Made by a program: the position numbers and the translations under genes
Origin: Methanogranum sp963676045
Lineage (GTDB): Archaea; Thermoplasmatota; Thermoplasmata; Methanomassiliicoccales; Methanomethylophilaceae
Assembly: GCA_963676045.1 (NCBI GenBank)
Contig: OY780938.1
Coordinates: forward strand, 1,116,001-1,180,000
Direction of reading: 5' to 3'
Length of the DNA: 64,000 nt
Notes under the pieces: model-generated
The model's input: only the letters and a program-made list of their open reading frames with translations
What the model was told of the DNA's origin: nothing
Database searches by the model: none
Part shown: positions 46,215 through 55,392 of the stretch, one piece after another
Layout: each line of letters begins with the position of its first letter
Numbering within the stretch: the first letter of the stretch is position 1

Positions 46215-46991
46215 TCAGCGTCTCGCTTTGGGCTTACCGTAGTTCTTCACAGGCTTACGATAGATATAGACGGCCATTATCACGATGATGATCAGGAATA
46301 TGGCCATCATTATGTTCAACCATCCGTAGCTCGAATGCCCCACATAGAACGTGTGATTCTCATCCAAACCCGTGATGTTGTTGACGATCAGAGAATCATC
46401 GCTCACCATTACCTTGAATGTGTGGGAACCTGTGCTTATCGAACCAGCCGCGTAGTCGTATGTCACAGTCGTGGTACTTCCTGCTGCGACTGTCGCCTCG
46501 ACTGGATCGTCATTGACCTTCACGCCATCGACATAGAAATCCAAAAGCAGTTCCTTCAGATCTACATTCGAATTATTGGTTATGTCGATCGAGAGAGTAA
46601 TGGGTTCGACTACCTTGAGTAGAGCCTCCTTTGTCTCTGTCTGACTGTCACCATCATCTAGGGTATACGTGAAGACGACCACTAGTTTGTATGTGCCTGC
46701 TGTACTCGGCGCCGTTATTATCAACGTCTCCTTCACACCGGGCGATAGCGATCCAGATGATGGAGATACGGCACTTGATTGCGTCGTACCGCTACCATTG
46801 ACCAACTTTGCGGTATAGGTGATCTCTATCTGCTCATATGTATCCGATACATCGAATATTATGGTTGCATTTACTGTTCCACCTGTTTCCACCGTGGAAT
46901 CGTCCAGTTCTACGACACCGTTTGCTGCCGCATCTGAACTACTGGCAAATAGGCCTGCGCTGGCCACACAGACCAGCGCGATTGCAACCAC
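46215..46991 (-). CDS. Secreted, membrane-anchored CARDB-like protein
   Basis: 258 residues from the GTG at 46991. N-terminal hydrophobic signal segment ending near FASSSDAA, two beta-sandwich (CARDB/Ig-like) domains (about 25-115 and 115-200; VELDDSTVETGGTVNATI, and ITLSIDITNNSNVDLKEL), several N-glycosylation sequons, then a C-terminal helix (about 226-245) and a basic tail. It would face outward, as an S-layer-associated or surface protein. The start is unsure: the GTG gives a signal peptide with no positive N-end, and there is no ATG/GTG/TTG earlier before the stop codon. A GAGGGGGGTG ribosome-like site lies 15-25 bases before a stretch reading TQKVNAVLVAV in frame. Located immediately downstream of the STT3-like gene. 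Confidence 0.7.
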   Translation of the reverse strand: MVAIALVCVASAGLFASSSDAAANGVVELDDSTVETGGTVNATIIFDVSDTYEQIEITYTAKLVNGSGTTQSSAVSPSSGSLSPGVKETLIITAPSTAGTYKLVVVFTYTLDDGDSQTETKEALLKVVEPITLSIDITNNSNVDLKELLLDFYVDGVKVNDDPVEATVAAGSTTTVTYDYAAGSISTGSHTFKVMVSDDSLIVNNITGLDENHTFYVGHSSYGWLNIMMAIFLIIIVIMAVYIYRKPVKNYGKPKARR

Positions 46992-47008
46992 TGCTACTAA
47001 GACTGCGT

Positions 47009-50000
47009 TTACTTTTTGCGTGAGAACACCCCCCTCTTAGAACCGGTCCAAACTATGAAGATCAGACCTAGCACACATAGAGCCAACAGGACCCAGAACA
47101 GTACTGGTACTGTACTTGGTGAATTGTAGATGTTGTCTCCACTGGCCGACATATCGGACGAATCGAGATCCACTTCCTGGGGACTGAGGGTTGCGGTTGC
47201 TGTCGATCCTGAGATCGTTACAGTACCCGTACTCTCCGTTCCAAGGGTCTGACCGGACATCGTTACCGATATCTGAACATCAGGAACATCTGTCGATGAA
47301 CCATCTTTACACATGACTTTGACGTATATCGTTGTGCTTGCATATCCTTTGATACTGAATGATCCGCCTGATTCGAGTATTACATACTGGTTGACATCTG
47401 ATATGACAGCAGACCATATTGAATCAGTTGTTACTGTTATGACCGCGGTCTTGAGATAGCAATCGTTGTTGACGATCGTTATCGCGTACAGATACTCGTA
47501 TGTGGATACGGCATCGTTCGAAGCGCCATCTGCACCCGTTACATTAACATATGTTGTAGAGCTGGTTCCAGAGAATCCAGTACCATCGAGGACGTATGAT
47601 CCGATATCATTACCAGATACGTCTGTAACAGTTACCGATAGATTCTCATTTCCTGCTCCGACATGCTGTGCATCATAGAAACCAGAGATTGTTATCGTTC
47701 CTGTGGAATTAGCTGCAACGGTCAATACGTATGTCTTGTATAGTACCCAAGCACTTCCACTGGTGATTATGTAAGTGTTCGCATAATCATTCTTATTCTC
47801 TATGCTCAACACAAAGCTACCAACTCCGCCAGAGAAACTGCAGTTGGATCCGCTAAGGACTGTGTCTTCTTCGGTCGATGTTGTTGTAGATGCCATGTTG
47901 ACAACTGTCCCGTCCACTACGGCATCAGAGGTCAATGTCCTTGTCGATGTGTATGTATAGGTTATGTTGTCGTAATCAGCGTTAGTCTGAGATACCTCTG
48001 CGGTCAAGGTCATGGCCTGTCCCTTCGGAACGACTATCTTGAATTCTCCTGAGGTCACATCGAACGGAACTGATACATCGCCATAGGTCATTGTTACCGT
48101 TCCATCGGCATTAACTCCCACATATCCCTTTATTGTTACGGCCTCTGCTTTATCAGATAGGTCTAACGTGACATTTGAGGAAGCATCTGTGACTGAACCA
48201 TATGCTATCGTCTCTACGCCTGTCGATGCACTCTTTGCAGCGAAGTAGTAGGAGTATCCCTTCTCGACATAATATTTCAGGCTGCTGCTTGAATCCACAT
48301 AGTATGACCCTGTGTTGCCATCATCGTCTTCGATCGCTATGACCGATATGGAATCGTTAGTTGATGCGTCCAAGGTTACAGTTATCACTTCAACTCCATC
48401 TATGTCCAGAGCACCTGTATTTCCAGGATAGACATAGACGGAACCGCTGTAATAATAGCCAGTGCTTCCATTTATCGTTGCAGTGTATCTACCAACAAGG
48501 ATATCTTTGGATCCTGTGAATGTGTATGTGACACTACTGTCCGTGTATAGGGTGAGTGTTATCTGATACTCGCTATAAACACTTACGAGCTTGACATACA
48601 TATCCTCATTATCCTCAGAATCTGCCTTCAGTGACCAAGTAACCGAATCATCTGTGCTGCCAGCCGTGAATTCCTCGGTCTGTGCTGTGCAGTAGAATTC
48701 GTCTGTATCGAATGCATCGATGCTCGCTGTGACTGCATACCCTGTGGGTACATAGAAATAAGCCTTTCCACTGGAATTTGTCATCGTTTCTATCGTGTAT
48801 GTGTTACCGCCGATCGTTGTCTCGAATGACACATCTACGAAGGGGATTCCCTTTGTTCCACTGGATGTCAACTGGGTGTAGTATCTTAGTGTCGCGGTTA
48901 TTGTGCGTGACGATGTCATGTCGATATCTTTGGTCGAATTTGCACTTACTGTGTAACTTCCGAGATATGCACTTCCGTCCGCATCATATGAATATACTGC
49001 GTATGAGCCAGCTGGAAGTACAGCTGTATAATTTCCGTCAGCATCTGTAGTGAATATGAAGTATCCACCAGAACTTAGGATGTATGCAACTGTTGCTCCA
49101 CTTACTGAATCCCCTCCGCTGTCCTCAACGTTTCCAGTTATCGTATATCCAGTTACACTGGTCATCGTTATGGATGTTCCAGTGGTGTATCCGTAATATA
49201 CTACGCCGTCAACAACTGCGTATGCTGTGTAGGATTGTCCTGTGATTCCTCCACTTATTGGTACATCGAATGTCGTTGATGTGGAAGATGAGGTTATGAA
49301 ACCGAGCGACATCAAAGTGATAGACGTTCCCGATGGGACGCCTGATACAGTGATCTCACGTGAATCATATACCGTTACGGAAGAGGTCTTAGAACCTCCA
49401 CTCGTCACAGTTATGCTAGAACTTACGGAGGCCATTGCCTTTCCATCTGTTGCTGAAAGCGTGTATGTTGCAGGGACCACCTTGAGAACAGCCGTACCAT
49501 TCTCGATGTCTGCAGTGAACTGATAGCCAGTAGAGGTGTTTGTAGCCACTATCTGACCTGAATCTACGGAATTGCCGTATTCATCGGTGACAGTCACTGT
49601 TATCGTACCAGATGTTGCATCTATCAATAGTCCGACTGTATCGCCCATGCATACGTCCACTTCTTGAGTTGTTACAGTGGTACCGCTTGCAGTATAGATT
49701 GTAAAGGTGTATACATCAGGCATCATGGCACTGAAGGAGAATGTTCCATCAGAAGTGATGCATTGTGCTGTATATCCGGAGGTTTGGCCTTCGATCTTGA
49801 CATATAGGGTCTGAGTATAGGCCTCGTATGTAATTGTGTCATCGTCGTCATCGTTTGTATAGACGACTATGGTTCCACTGACATTAGTCGAACTTATGAC
49901 ATACGGATCGCTTATCGATGAAACGTTGGTGAATGTCTGGATCACAGTTCCACCTGTGGTTGTTGTCGCACCAGATGATATCGTTATGTAATAATCAGCA

Positions 50001-52723
50001 TCGGTTGGAACGGATATCGTGTATGATCCGTCTGCCAATGTCTTGACCACACATGTCGGCACATATGTAACGACTCCACTGGAATCGTAATCAGTCAGAG
50101 TGTATACAGCGACCTCTACTCCAGCAGCGGCGGATGTTCCCGTCGATGTCGTGTATTCTATCGTGCCGCTGACATCTTCTGTAGCGTTCTCAGAATATTC
50201 CATCAGAACGACGCCTGCGAGGTAGTTGATCATTCCGCCCTGCTCATTCTGGAGTGCGATGGCTTCGTATCCATCCATCTCAACCCATCCATCAGATGAC
50301 AGAGTAGCGTCATCGTCTGCATTGTACATTACCGTCCAATAGGCAACCGTGTAATTGCATAGACCGTAACCGGGTATCGCCTTTACTGTTCCATCACTAA
50401 GTGCCAGCGCATTCAGGTATGATACAGTTGACGAATATCCGTAATATGAGGCGGATGGACCTATCAAAGACTTCCAGAGGAATGTCTCGTACATCGCATC
50501 GGTATATGTCGCATAGTAGGTGGTCGAACTGTATGAGAAGAACTGGGTCGCTGCTCCACCGCTGTCTGTGAGATAGCTGTTGAAATATGCTATGGTCGAG
50601 AAATATGAGCTGTCACCACTGTAGATGGGCAACATGCTTCCGTTGACCGCTACATATGTGATGTCATTTTCTGAGATCGTGCATACCTCATCATAGAAAT
50701 TGTCCACATCTGGCTCACATAATTTGGATGTGATGTAGACTACCAGGACGACATACAATGCATTCTCTTGGGTTATGCTAGAGTCGAATCCAGGATATGT
50801 CTCTATGTCGGATGTGACCATGTCTACTGCGGTCTGAGGATCGTTTATGTATCCCGCTATGACCTCATAACTGAGGCCAGCTGCGATTATCGCGGCCTTA
50901 TAGTCCTCGATATTCTCAGCAAGCATCAAACGTACAGCCATCGCAGCCGTTGCACCAGAACTTCCATTCGCCAAAATTATATTGGCCATAGCAGAAGTAC
51001 CGCCACCTAAAGTGTCCGTTACACTATCGAAACCACCTTTGAAAGCGGAATCATTGGAATAGCTTAACCATGTGACCAAGGCACCGGTCTTCTCCTCATC
51101 TGAGTATTCGGCCCAGAGTTTGTTCATCGAACTCGAATCGGTTGTTGAGATTGTGTATCCAAGGCCTCCGAAATAATCACTGTCATTTTCGGAGTTCGTT
51201 GGTGTTGCAGCATCTACTGCGTATAGTATGTTGGGTGCCAAGATAAGCACTACTGCAAGTATTACTGTCGCAAGAGGTACCGGCTTCCCGATCTTCTTGA
51301 GTTTAGATTTGAAATCCCCTCCCTTCATCTCTGCGAAATAAGATCTGAGCTTGGCCCATCTTATAGCGGAGACTATCGCCATCGATGAGGCCACGGCAAA
51401 GCCGATGCCTGCGATCACGGCGTAGGAGACAGAATACCATCCTATGCAGAACATAGAGATTATGAACATCATGGTGAATGCGTATTTCCTCGAATCGAAA
51501 TTCTTAGGGTATCTATAAAGCATCCACAGGAAGACCAGGATGGGCAACCAAAGTGTCAACCATCCATAATATGCGGCCATGTTCGAGATGGAGGTGTGAG
51601 AACCTGTCATCAAAGCCTGCATCAACTCTCCCTGGTAGAGGTTGTTTCCATGTATCAAAGCGGAATACAGGTCATATGCCCATAGGTACATGGCGACCAC
51701 GATCACTAGCGTGGAGACCACGATTACCGGTATCATTATGATCCATGGCTTTTTTGATGTCAACGCGAAGATCACCATCATTCCGACACAAAGGACTGTG
51801 ACGACCATTATGCCTGAGAATACAGGCCCCCATAGGCCCGCTGATATGTAGTATGGTGCGGATATCAGGACACCCATCAGGATGACGATGGAATAAACCC
51901 CTATCGTCAGGGAGACTTCCTTCGACCTGAAACGGTCTATGAGTGCCTGGAGTATCATGATCACGATCAGGCACGTAACGAGCACCCTGAACTGGTTCCA
52001 TGACAACGCGATCAACAGGAACAAGAATCCTGCGATCAATGTGTTCTTAAGAAGAGACCTGTTGCTGATCAGTGCCTTGATTCCAAGTTCACGTGATTTG
52101 TCCACATCTTCCATTGCTCTGAGCAGGAAGTAGACCATCCATGCGAAGAAGAATCCAATGAAAGCATATTCTGTTCCGTTCGAGAACACGGACGTCATTA
52201 TGAGTAGCGCGAAGAATGCGTACAAAAGCGCTGCTAGTAGGCCGATTTTCTCGTCATTGCCAAACATCTTCTTAGCAACTAGATAAACGGGATAACATGT
52301 CAAAGCTGCCAGTATTGGTGTTGACCATGCTAGCGTTCCAGCTGCGGCTGTGGCAGTGGAAACTCCGAACAGCGATACGATTCCTGCTACTCCCGCTAGG
52401 ATGAAATCCATCAGAGGCGGGTAAACGTTCAGTGATCCGATTGGGTAGTTTAGTGCCGAATTCGTGGTACTAAACGTTCCGTTAAGGATACTGATGATCG
52501 TATTGAGATGGCTCGAAGCACTTGTTCCACCGGACAAAGCAAAGTTGTCCCCCGCAGAGATACCGTAGGCCCATGCAAATCTGATGAGGAATGCCATCAG
52601 AATTATTGCCATAAGCGTAAACAAGCGCCATTTCCTCCTAAACCATCCTTGCCCGTTGTCTCCCGACGAACGAACTTCCCCTCCATTTGAAGAGGCGGCT
52701 GACTTGATTGCAAATTTGCGCAT
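47009..52723 (-). CDS. Giant STT3/AglB-like membrane protein with repeat ectodomain
   Basis: 1904 residues. The N-terminal 500 residues have the layout of oligosaccharyltransferase AglB: about 13 membrane helices, the loop LNYPIGSLNVYPPLMDF (91-107), and TSVFSNGTEYAF. But the metal-binding GGxDxxYH loop is GGTSASSHL (65-73, no Asp), and the WWDYG catalytic-site motif is replaced by TWLSYSND (about 551-558). An extracellular AglB-like region follows to about 840, then about 1030 residues of Ser/Thr/Tyr-rich beta repeats of the carboxypeptidase-regulatory/Cna-B kind, then one C-terminal helix and a KRGVFSRKK tail. Good leader: Shine-Dalgarno GGAGAT at 52730-52735 below a TATA. It is probably not an active OST; a surface structural protein or diverged AglB (inference). 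Confidence 0.8.
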   Translation of the reverse strand: MRKFAIKSAASSNGGEVRSSGDNGQGWFRRKWRLFTLMAIILMAFLIRFAWAYGISAGDNFALSGGTSASSHLNTIISILNGTFSTTNSALNYPIGSLNVYPPLMDFILAGVAGIVSLFGVSTATAAAGTLAWSTPILAALTCYPVYLVAKKMFGNDEKIGLLAALLYAFFALLIMTSVFSNGTEYAFIGFFFAWMVYFLLRAMEDVDKSRELGIKALISNRSLLKNTLIAGFLFLLIALSWNQFRVLVTCLIVIMILQALIDRFRSKEVSLTIGVYSIVILMGVLISAPYYISAGLWGPVFSGIMVVTVLCVGMMVIFALTSKKPWIIMIPVIVVSTLVIVVAMYLWAYDLYSALIHGNNLYQGELMQALMTGSHTSISNMAAYYGWLTLWLPILVFLWMLYRYPKNFDSRKYAFTMMFIISMFCIGWYSVSYAVIAGIGFAVASSMAIVSAIRWAKLRSYFAEMKGGDFKSKLKKIGKPVPLATVILAVVLILAPNILYAVDAATPTNSENDSDYFGGLGYTISTTDSSSMNKLWAEYSDEEKTGALVTWLSYSNDSAFKGGFDSVTDTLGGGTSAMANIILANGSSGATAAMAVRLMLAENIEDYKAAIIAAGLSYEVIAGYINDPQTAVDMVTSDIETYPGFDSSITQENALYVVLVVYITSKLCEPDVDNFYDEVCTISENDITYVAVNGSMLPIYSGDSSYFSTIAYFNSYLTDSGGAATQFFSYSSTTYYATYTDAMYETFLWKSLIGPSASYYGYSSTVSYLNALALSDGTVKAIPGYGLCNYTVAYWTVMYNADDDATLSSDGWVEMDGYEAIALQNEQGGMINYLAGVVLMEYSENATEDVSGTIEYTTSTGTSAAAGVEVAVYTLTDYDSSGVVTYVPTCVVKTLADGSYTISVPTDADYYITISSGATTTTGGTVIQTFTNVSSISDPYVISSTNVSGTIVVYTNDDDDDTITYEAYTQTLYVKIEGQTSGYTAQCITSDGTFSFSAMMPDVYTFTIYTASGTTVTTQEVDVCMGDTVGLLIDATSGTITVTVTDEYGNSVDSGQIVATNTSTGYQFTADIENGTAVLKVVPATYTLSATDGKAMASVSSSITVTSGGSKTSSVTVYDSREITVSGVPSGTSITLMSLGFITSSSTSTTFDVPISGGITGQSYTAYAVVDGVVYYGYTTGTSITMTSVTGYTITGNVEDSGGDSVSGATVAYILSSGGYFIFTTDADGNYTAVLPAGSYAVYSYDADGSAYLGSYTVSANSTKDIDMTSSRTITATLRYYTQLTSSGTKGIPFVDVSFETTIGGNTYTIETMTNSSGKAYFYVPTGYAVTASIDAFDTDEFYCTAQTEEFTAGSTDDSVTWSLKADSEDNEDMYVKLVSVYSEYQITLTLYTDSSVTYTFTGSKDILVGRYTATINGSTGYYYSGSVYVYPGNTGALDIDGVEVITVTLDASTNDSISVIAIEDDDGNTGSYYVDSSSSLKYYVEKGYSYYFAAKSASTGVETIAYGSVTDASSNVTLDLSDKAEAVTIKGYVGVNADGTVTMTYGDVSVPFDVTSGEFKIVVPKGQAMTLTAEVSQTNADYDNITYTYTSTRTLTSDAVVDGTVVNMASTTTSTEEDTVLSGSNCSFSGGVGSFVLSIENKNDYANTYIITSGSAWVLYKTYVLTVAANSTGTITISGFYDAQHVGAGNENLSVTVTDVSGNDIGSYVLDGTGFSGTSSTTYVNVTGADGASNDAVSTYEYLYAITIVNNDCYLKTAVITVTTDSIWSAVISDVNQYVILESGGSFSIKGYASTTIYVKVMCKDGSSTDVPDVQISVTMSGQTLGTESTGTVTISGSTATATLSPQEVDLDSSDMSASGDNIYNSPSTVPVLFWVLLALCVLGLIFIVWTGSKRGVFSRKK

Positions 52724-52765
52724 TCTTAAATCTCCATTAAAGAATAGAGGTTGATGTGGGAATGC

Positions 52766-52776
52766 GTATATATAGG
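52766..52776 (-). promoter_or_regulatory. TATA box of the giant STT3-like gene
   Basis: CCTATATATAC on the minus strand, centred about 48 bp before the ATG at 52723. It predicts a short leader of about 20 bases holding the GGAGAT ribosome site. This contrasts with the leaderless starts of most neighbours. Confidence 0.6.
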
Positions 52777-52811
52777 TTTACCGCGCCCGCGTTTATAAAG
52801 AACCCATTGAT

Positions 52812-53462
52812 TCAAAGAACGGACCTTATCTCGTCGCAGATTGCCTTTGCAGATCCTGCTGGGTCATCTGATCTGTATATCGTCCTTCCGACAATCACAT
52901 AATCCGCTCCTGCAGCTATTGCAGAGGATGCGGACCCCCCTTGCGTGCCTACTCCGGGAGACATTATCTTCTTGTCCCCGATTATCGAACGTATCGATGC
53001 CAGCCTGTCAGGACGGGTTGCAGGTGCAATGAATCCGGAAACCCCGCACCTCATGCCCATTATTGCCATTTCTTCGGCATGGATCGCTGTGAAAGTCTTT
53101 CCTCCTGGATGGCTCATCTCCGTTACAGCGTATATCTCAGCTCTGTCCCCAGCGGTATGAACGGCTTCAGACAATGAATCCTCCCCGGTGAATGCATGCA
53201 CTATCACCGCGGATGCCCCTCTTTCGACTGCATTCTCCACGATCAGATGCACGGTGTTGGGTATATCTGCGACTTTGAAATCACAGACCACCTCTGCATA
53301 TTTAGAGAGCCTCGTTATCATCTCTGGACCGGAAGATAGGACCAAAGGCCAATTGATCTTTACTGCATCTATATACCCAGATACATCTTTTACAATCTTT
53401 ATCGCCTTATCACTGTCCGTCTCGTCCAATGCGAGGACCAACCGCGTATCCTTCTTCATCAT
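52812..53462 (-). CDS. pyrF: Orotidine 5'-phosphate decarboxylase
   Basis: 216 residues; last step of UMP synthesis. Catalytic array in VCDFKVADIPNT, the N-terminal LVLALDETDSDKAIKIV, phosphate loop GVGTQGG, and GADYVIVGRTIY near the end. The frame is open to 53582, but that part overlaps the divergent radical SAM gene. The ATG at 53462 follows a TATA-like ATTTAATAATC at about 25 bp. Confidence 0.94.
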   Translation of the reverse strand: MMKKDTRLVLALDETDSDKAIKIVKDVSGYIDAVKINWPLVLSSGPEMITRLSKYAEVVCDFKVADIPNTVHLIVENAVERGASAVIVHAFTGEDSLSEAVHTAGDRAEIYAVTEMSHPGGKTFTAIHAEEMAIMGMRCGVSGFIAPATRPDRLASIRSIIGDKKIMSPGVGTQGGSASSAIAAGADYVIVGRTIYRSDDPAGSAKAICDEIRSVL

Positions 53463-53477
53463 TGGTACTAGCTCTCC

Positions 53478-53495
53478 AATGATTATTAAATCATC
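53478..53495. promoter_or_regulatory. Shared bidirectional TATA element of pyrF and the radical SAM gene
   Basis: AATGATTATTAAATCATC is nearly self-complementary. Its centre is about 25 bp from the pyrF ATG (minus, 53462) and about 27 bp from the radical SAM ATG (plus, 53514). Both genes would be leaderless from one TATA region. Confidence 0.55.
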
Positions 53496-53513
53496 GCATA
53501 CATGACCTGATCG

Positions 53514-54578
53514 ATGAGCATCAAGAGATTCGAATACGGCTCCGCAATAAACGGAAAGACGATGGCAGAGGGGTGCAAACATTGCATACAGGGATCGAAA
53601 ATGGTCTTGCTTGTGACAGGTAAATGCAATACAGGATGCTTCTATTGCCCCGTCTCCGCTGAGAAAAAAGGCAAGGATGTCGTATATGCCAATGAGAAAA
53701 AGGCCTCCAACAGAGATGAGATAATTGAAGAGGCAGAATCGATGGATGCAACAGGAACGGGCATAACTGGTGGAGACCCGCTTATCGTCATGGATAGAAC
53801 ATTAGAGATGATAAGGCTGCTGAAAGGACATTTCGGTCAAGAGCACCACATACATCTGTATACTTCTATGATGGACCTTGACAAGGTCATCGAACTGAAA
53901 GAGAACGGATTGGACGAGATAAGGTTCCATCCCTCTCCCTCAATGTGGGACAAAATGGAGCAAACAAAATTGAAAGAGATCGTCGACAATGTGAAGATTG
54001 ATGTCGGAATAGAAGTGCCAGCTATACCTGGTATGGAATCTCAACTTGATGCTTTGATAAAATATTCCACGAAAATAGGTGTTAAATTCATCAATCTGAA
54101 CGAATTGGAGTTCTCAGAAAGCAATTGGGATATGATGGAAAAACATCAATTCCAGATCAAAGATGATCTTTCCTCCTCCATACTCGGCTCAGAAGATGTC
54201 GCCATTCGTTTGATGAAAGCGAATAAAAAAGCCCCGATCCATTTCTGTTCATCCGTGTTCAAAGACGGAGTTCAACTTAGACAGCGCCTGATACGCCGTG
54301 CCCAACATATCGCAAAGGAATATGATGTCATCACCGAGGATGGAACAATGATAAAGGGGATTGTTTACTCCGATGACCTTGAAAATGCTTTGAAAATACT
54401 ACATGAGCAATACGAAGTCCCCTACACACTGATGTTCATTGATGTGGAAAGAGGACGCATGGAAGTCGCATCTTGGGTGCTTGAAGAATTGGCGGATGTG
54501 CTACCATTCAAATGCTATGTCATCGAAGAATACTCCACCGCCGACAGGCTAGAGGTCGAGAGAACACCATTGAATTGA
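53514..54578 (+). CDS. Radical SAM protein with extra N-terminal Cys pair
   Basis: 354 residues. The radical SAM cluster motif CNTGCFYC (Cx3Cx2C) is at about 38-45, preceded by CKHC (21-24), which may bind a second metal. Then TGTGITGGDPLIVMD (SAM-binding GGE-like motif), and TIM-barrel strands with HIHLYTSM and LDEIRFHPSP. The C-terminal 90 residues (IVYSDDLENAL onwards) are outside the core and unassigned. It resembles a group of archaeal radical SAM proteins related to pyruvate-formate-lyase activators in fold; the substrate is unknown. Divergent from pyrF. Confidence 0.82.
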   Translation: MSIKRFEYGSAINGKTMAEGCKHCIQGSKMVLLVTGKCNTGCFYCPVSAEKKGKDVVYANEKKASNRDEIIEEAESMDATGTGITGGDPLIVMDRTLEMIRLLKGHFGQEHHIHLYTSMMDLDKVIELKENGLDEIRFHPSPSMWDKMEQTKLKEIVDNVKIDVGIEVPAIPGMESQLDALIKYSTKIGVKFINLNELEFSESNWDMMEKHQFQIKDDLSSSILGSEDVAIRLMKANKKAPIHFCSSVFKDGVQLRQRLIRRAQHIAKEYDVITEDGTMIKGIVYSDDLENALKILHEQYEVPYTLMFIDVERGRMEVASWVLEELADVLPFKCYVIEEYSTADRLEVERTPLN

Positions 54579-54640
54579 GAGCCTGGGTATTTTAAAATTT
54601 AAAATATTAAGTGGTTTAAGTAAAGCGGTTTCGGCCACAC

Positions 54641-54658
54641 CGATGCCCATAGGCATCG
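54641..54658. terminator. Hairpin between the radical SAM gene and nusA
   Basis: CGATGCC-CATA-GGCATCG, a perfect 7-bp stem with 4-base loop between two convergent gene ends (54578 and 54675). Likely a bidirectional transcript end; it is the probable end of the RNA polymerase operon. Confidence 0.5.
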
Positions 54659-54674
54659 TTCCTGGGGGATGCCT

Positions 54675-55103
54675 TCAATCAACGCTTAGACTCTGGATCT
54701 CATGATGCCTGTTCACAATGTCCCTAGCTATGCGGAGATTCTTTCCGGCCTTGCCGATCGCACGTCCCTTGAGCTTGGGGTCAACCGTGATGGTTGCGTG
54801 CGTGATATTTCCGCGCTGCTCGATAACGACCTTCTGAGGATTGTAGATATGGAAAACATTCATCACGAATTGCTCTGGATCCTCTGAATATTCCACTACC
54901 TGGATATTCTTGCCGGTCTTGTCCTTGAGCTTTATGACGTGCTCTCCCTTCTTACCTACGGCGATGTTACCCTGTCCTTTCTCAACAACGAACACAAGCT
55001 TGTCATCTGCGTCCATACAATCGATCGCGTTGGCTTTTGTGATCGATTCGAACAGAGCGATGTATCTAAGCGTGTCCTCGGTAAGTACGATATCTGCTGC
55101 CAT
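54675..55103 (-). CDS. nusA: NusA-like KH-domain transcription factor
   Basis: 142 residues: two KH domains without the N- and S1-domains of bacterial NusA, the archaeal form. Seen: GNIAVGKKGEHVIKLKDKTG (KH1 GxxG) and GRAIGKAGKNLRIARDIV (KH2). Takes part in transcript elongation/termination. Last gene of the polymerase operon here, 4 bases after rpl30e. Confidence 0.93.
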   Translation of the reverse strand: MAADIVLTEDTLRYIALFESITKANAIDCMDADDKLVFVVEKGQGNIAVGKKGEHVIKLKDKTGKNIQVVEYSEDPEQFVMNVFHIYNPQKVVIEQRGNITHATITVDPKLKGRAIGKAGKNLRIARDIVNRHHEIQSLSVD

Positions 55104-55107
55104 GTTC

Positions 55108-55392
55108 TCACAACGTTAAGATGTTAGAGGTACCTTTGTCGATTACCGCCAATGCGGAAACGGAAAAAGGCTTACCACAAAGGGCACCAAGCTCCATGTT
55201 GTTACCCTCGTAGATGTGTATCTTCACACCGCTGTCTTTCAAAATCGCACTGGGACAATTCCTTGCAAGGATGACCATCTGGGCCTTCCCTGTCTTAACT
55301 GCCTTCTCTGTCTGGTCAACGCCGAACTCGACCTTTCCAGTCGTGATGGCGGCTTTCAATGCTCTGCTTATATCTATCTTCTCTTCGCTCAT
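55108..55392 (-). CDS. rpl30e: Ribosomal protein L30e
   Basis: 94 residues. Matches L30e: ISRALKAAITTGKVEFG, a helix with AVKTGKAQMVILARNCP, and IHIYEGNNMELGALCGKPFSVSALAVID. Binds kink-turns in rRNA. The start overlaps the rpoA2 stop (ATGA). Confidence 0.95.
   Translation of the reverse strand: MSEEKIDISRALKAAITTGKVEFGVDQTEKAVKTGKAQMVILARNCPSAILKDSGVKIHIYEGNNMELGALCGKPFSVSALAVIDKGTSNILTL

Noticed and set aside
53463..53582. Longer pyrF start at 53582
   Set aside because: Would overlap the radical SAM gene, and the added residues are not OMP decarboxylase sequence.
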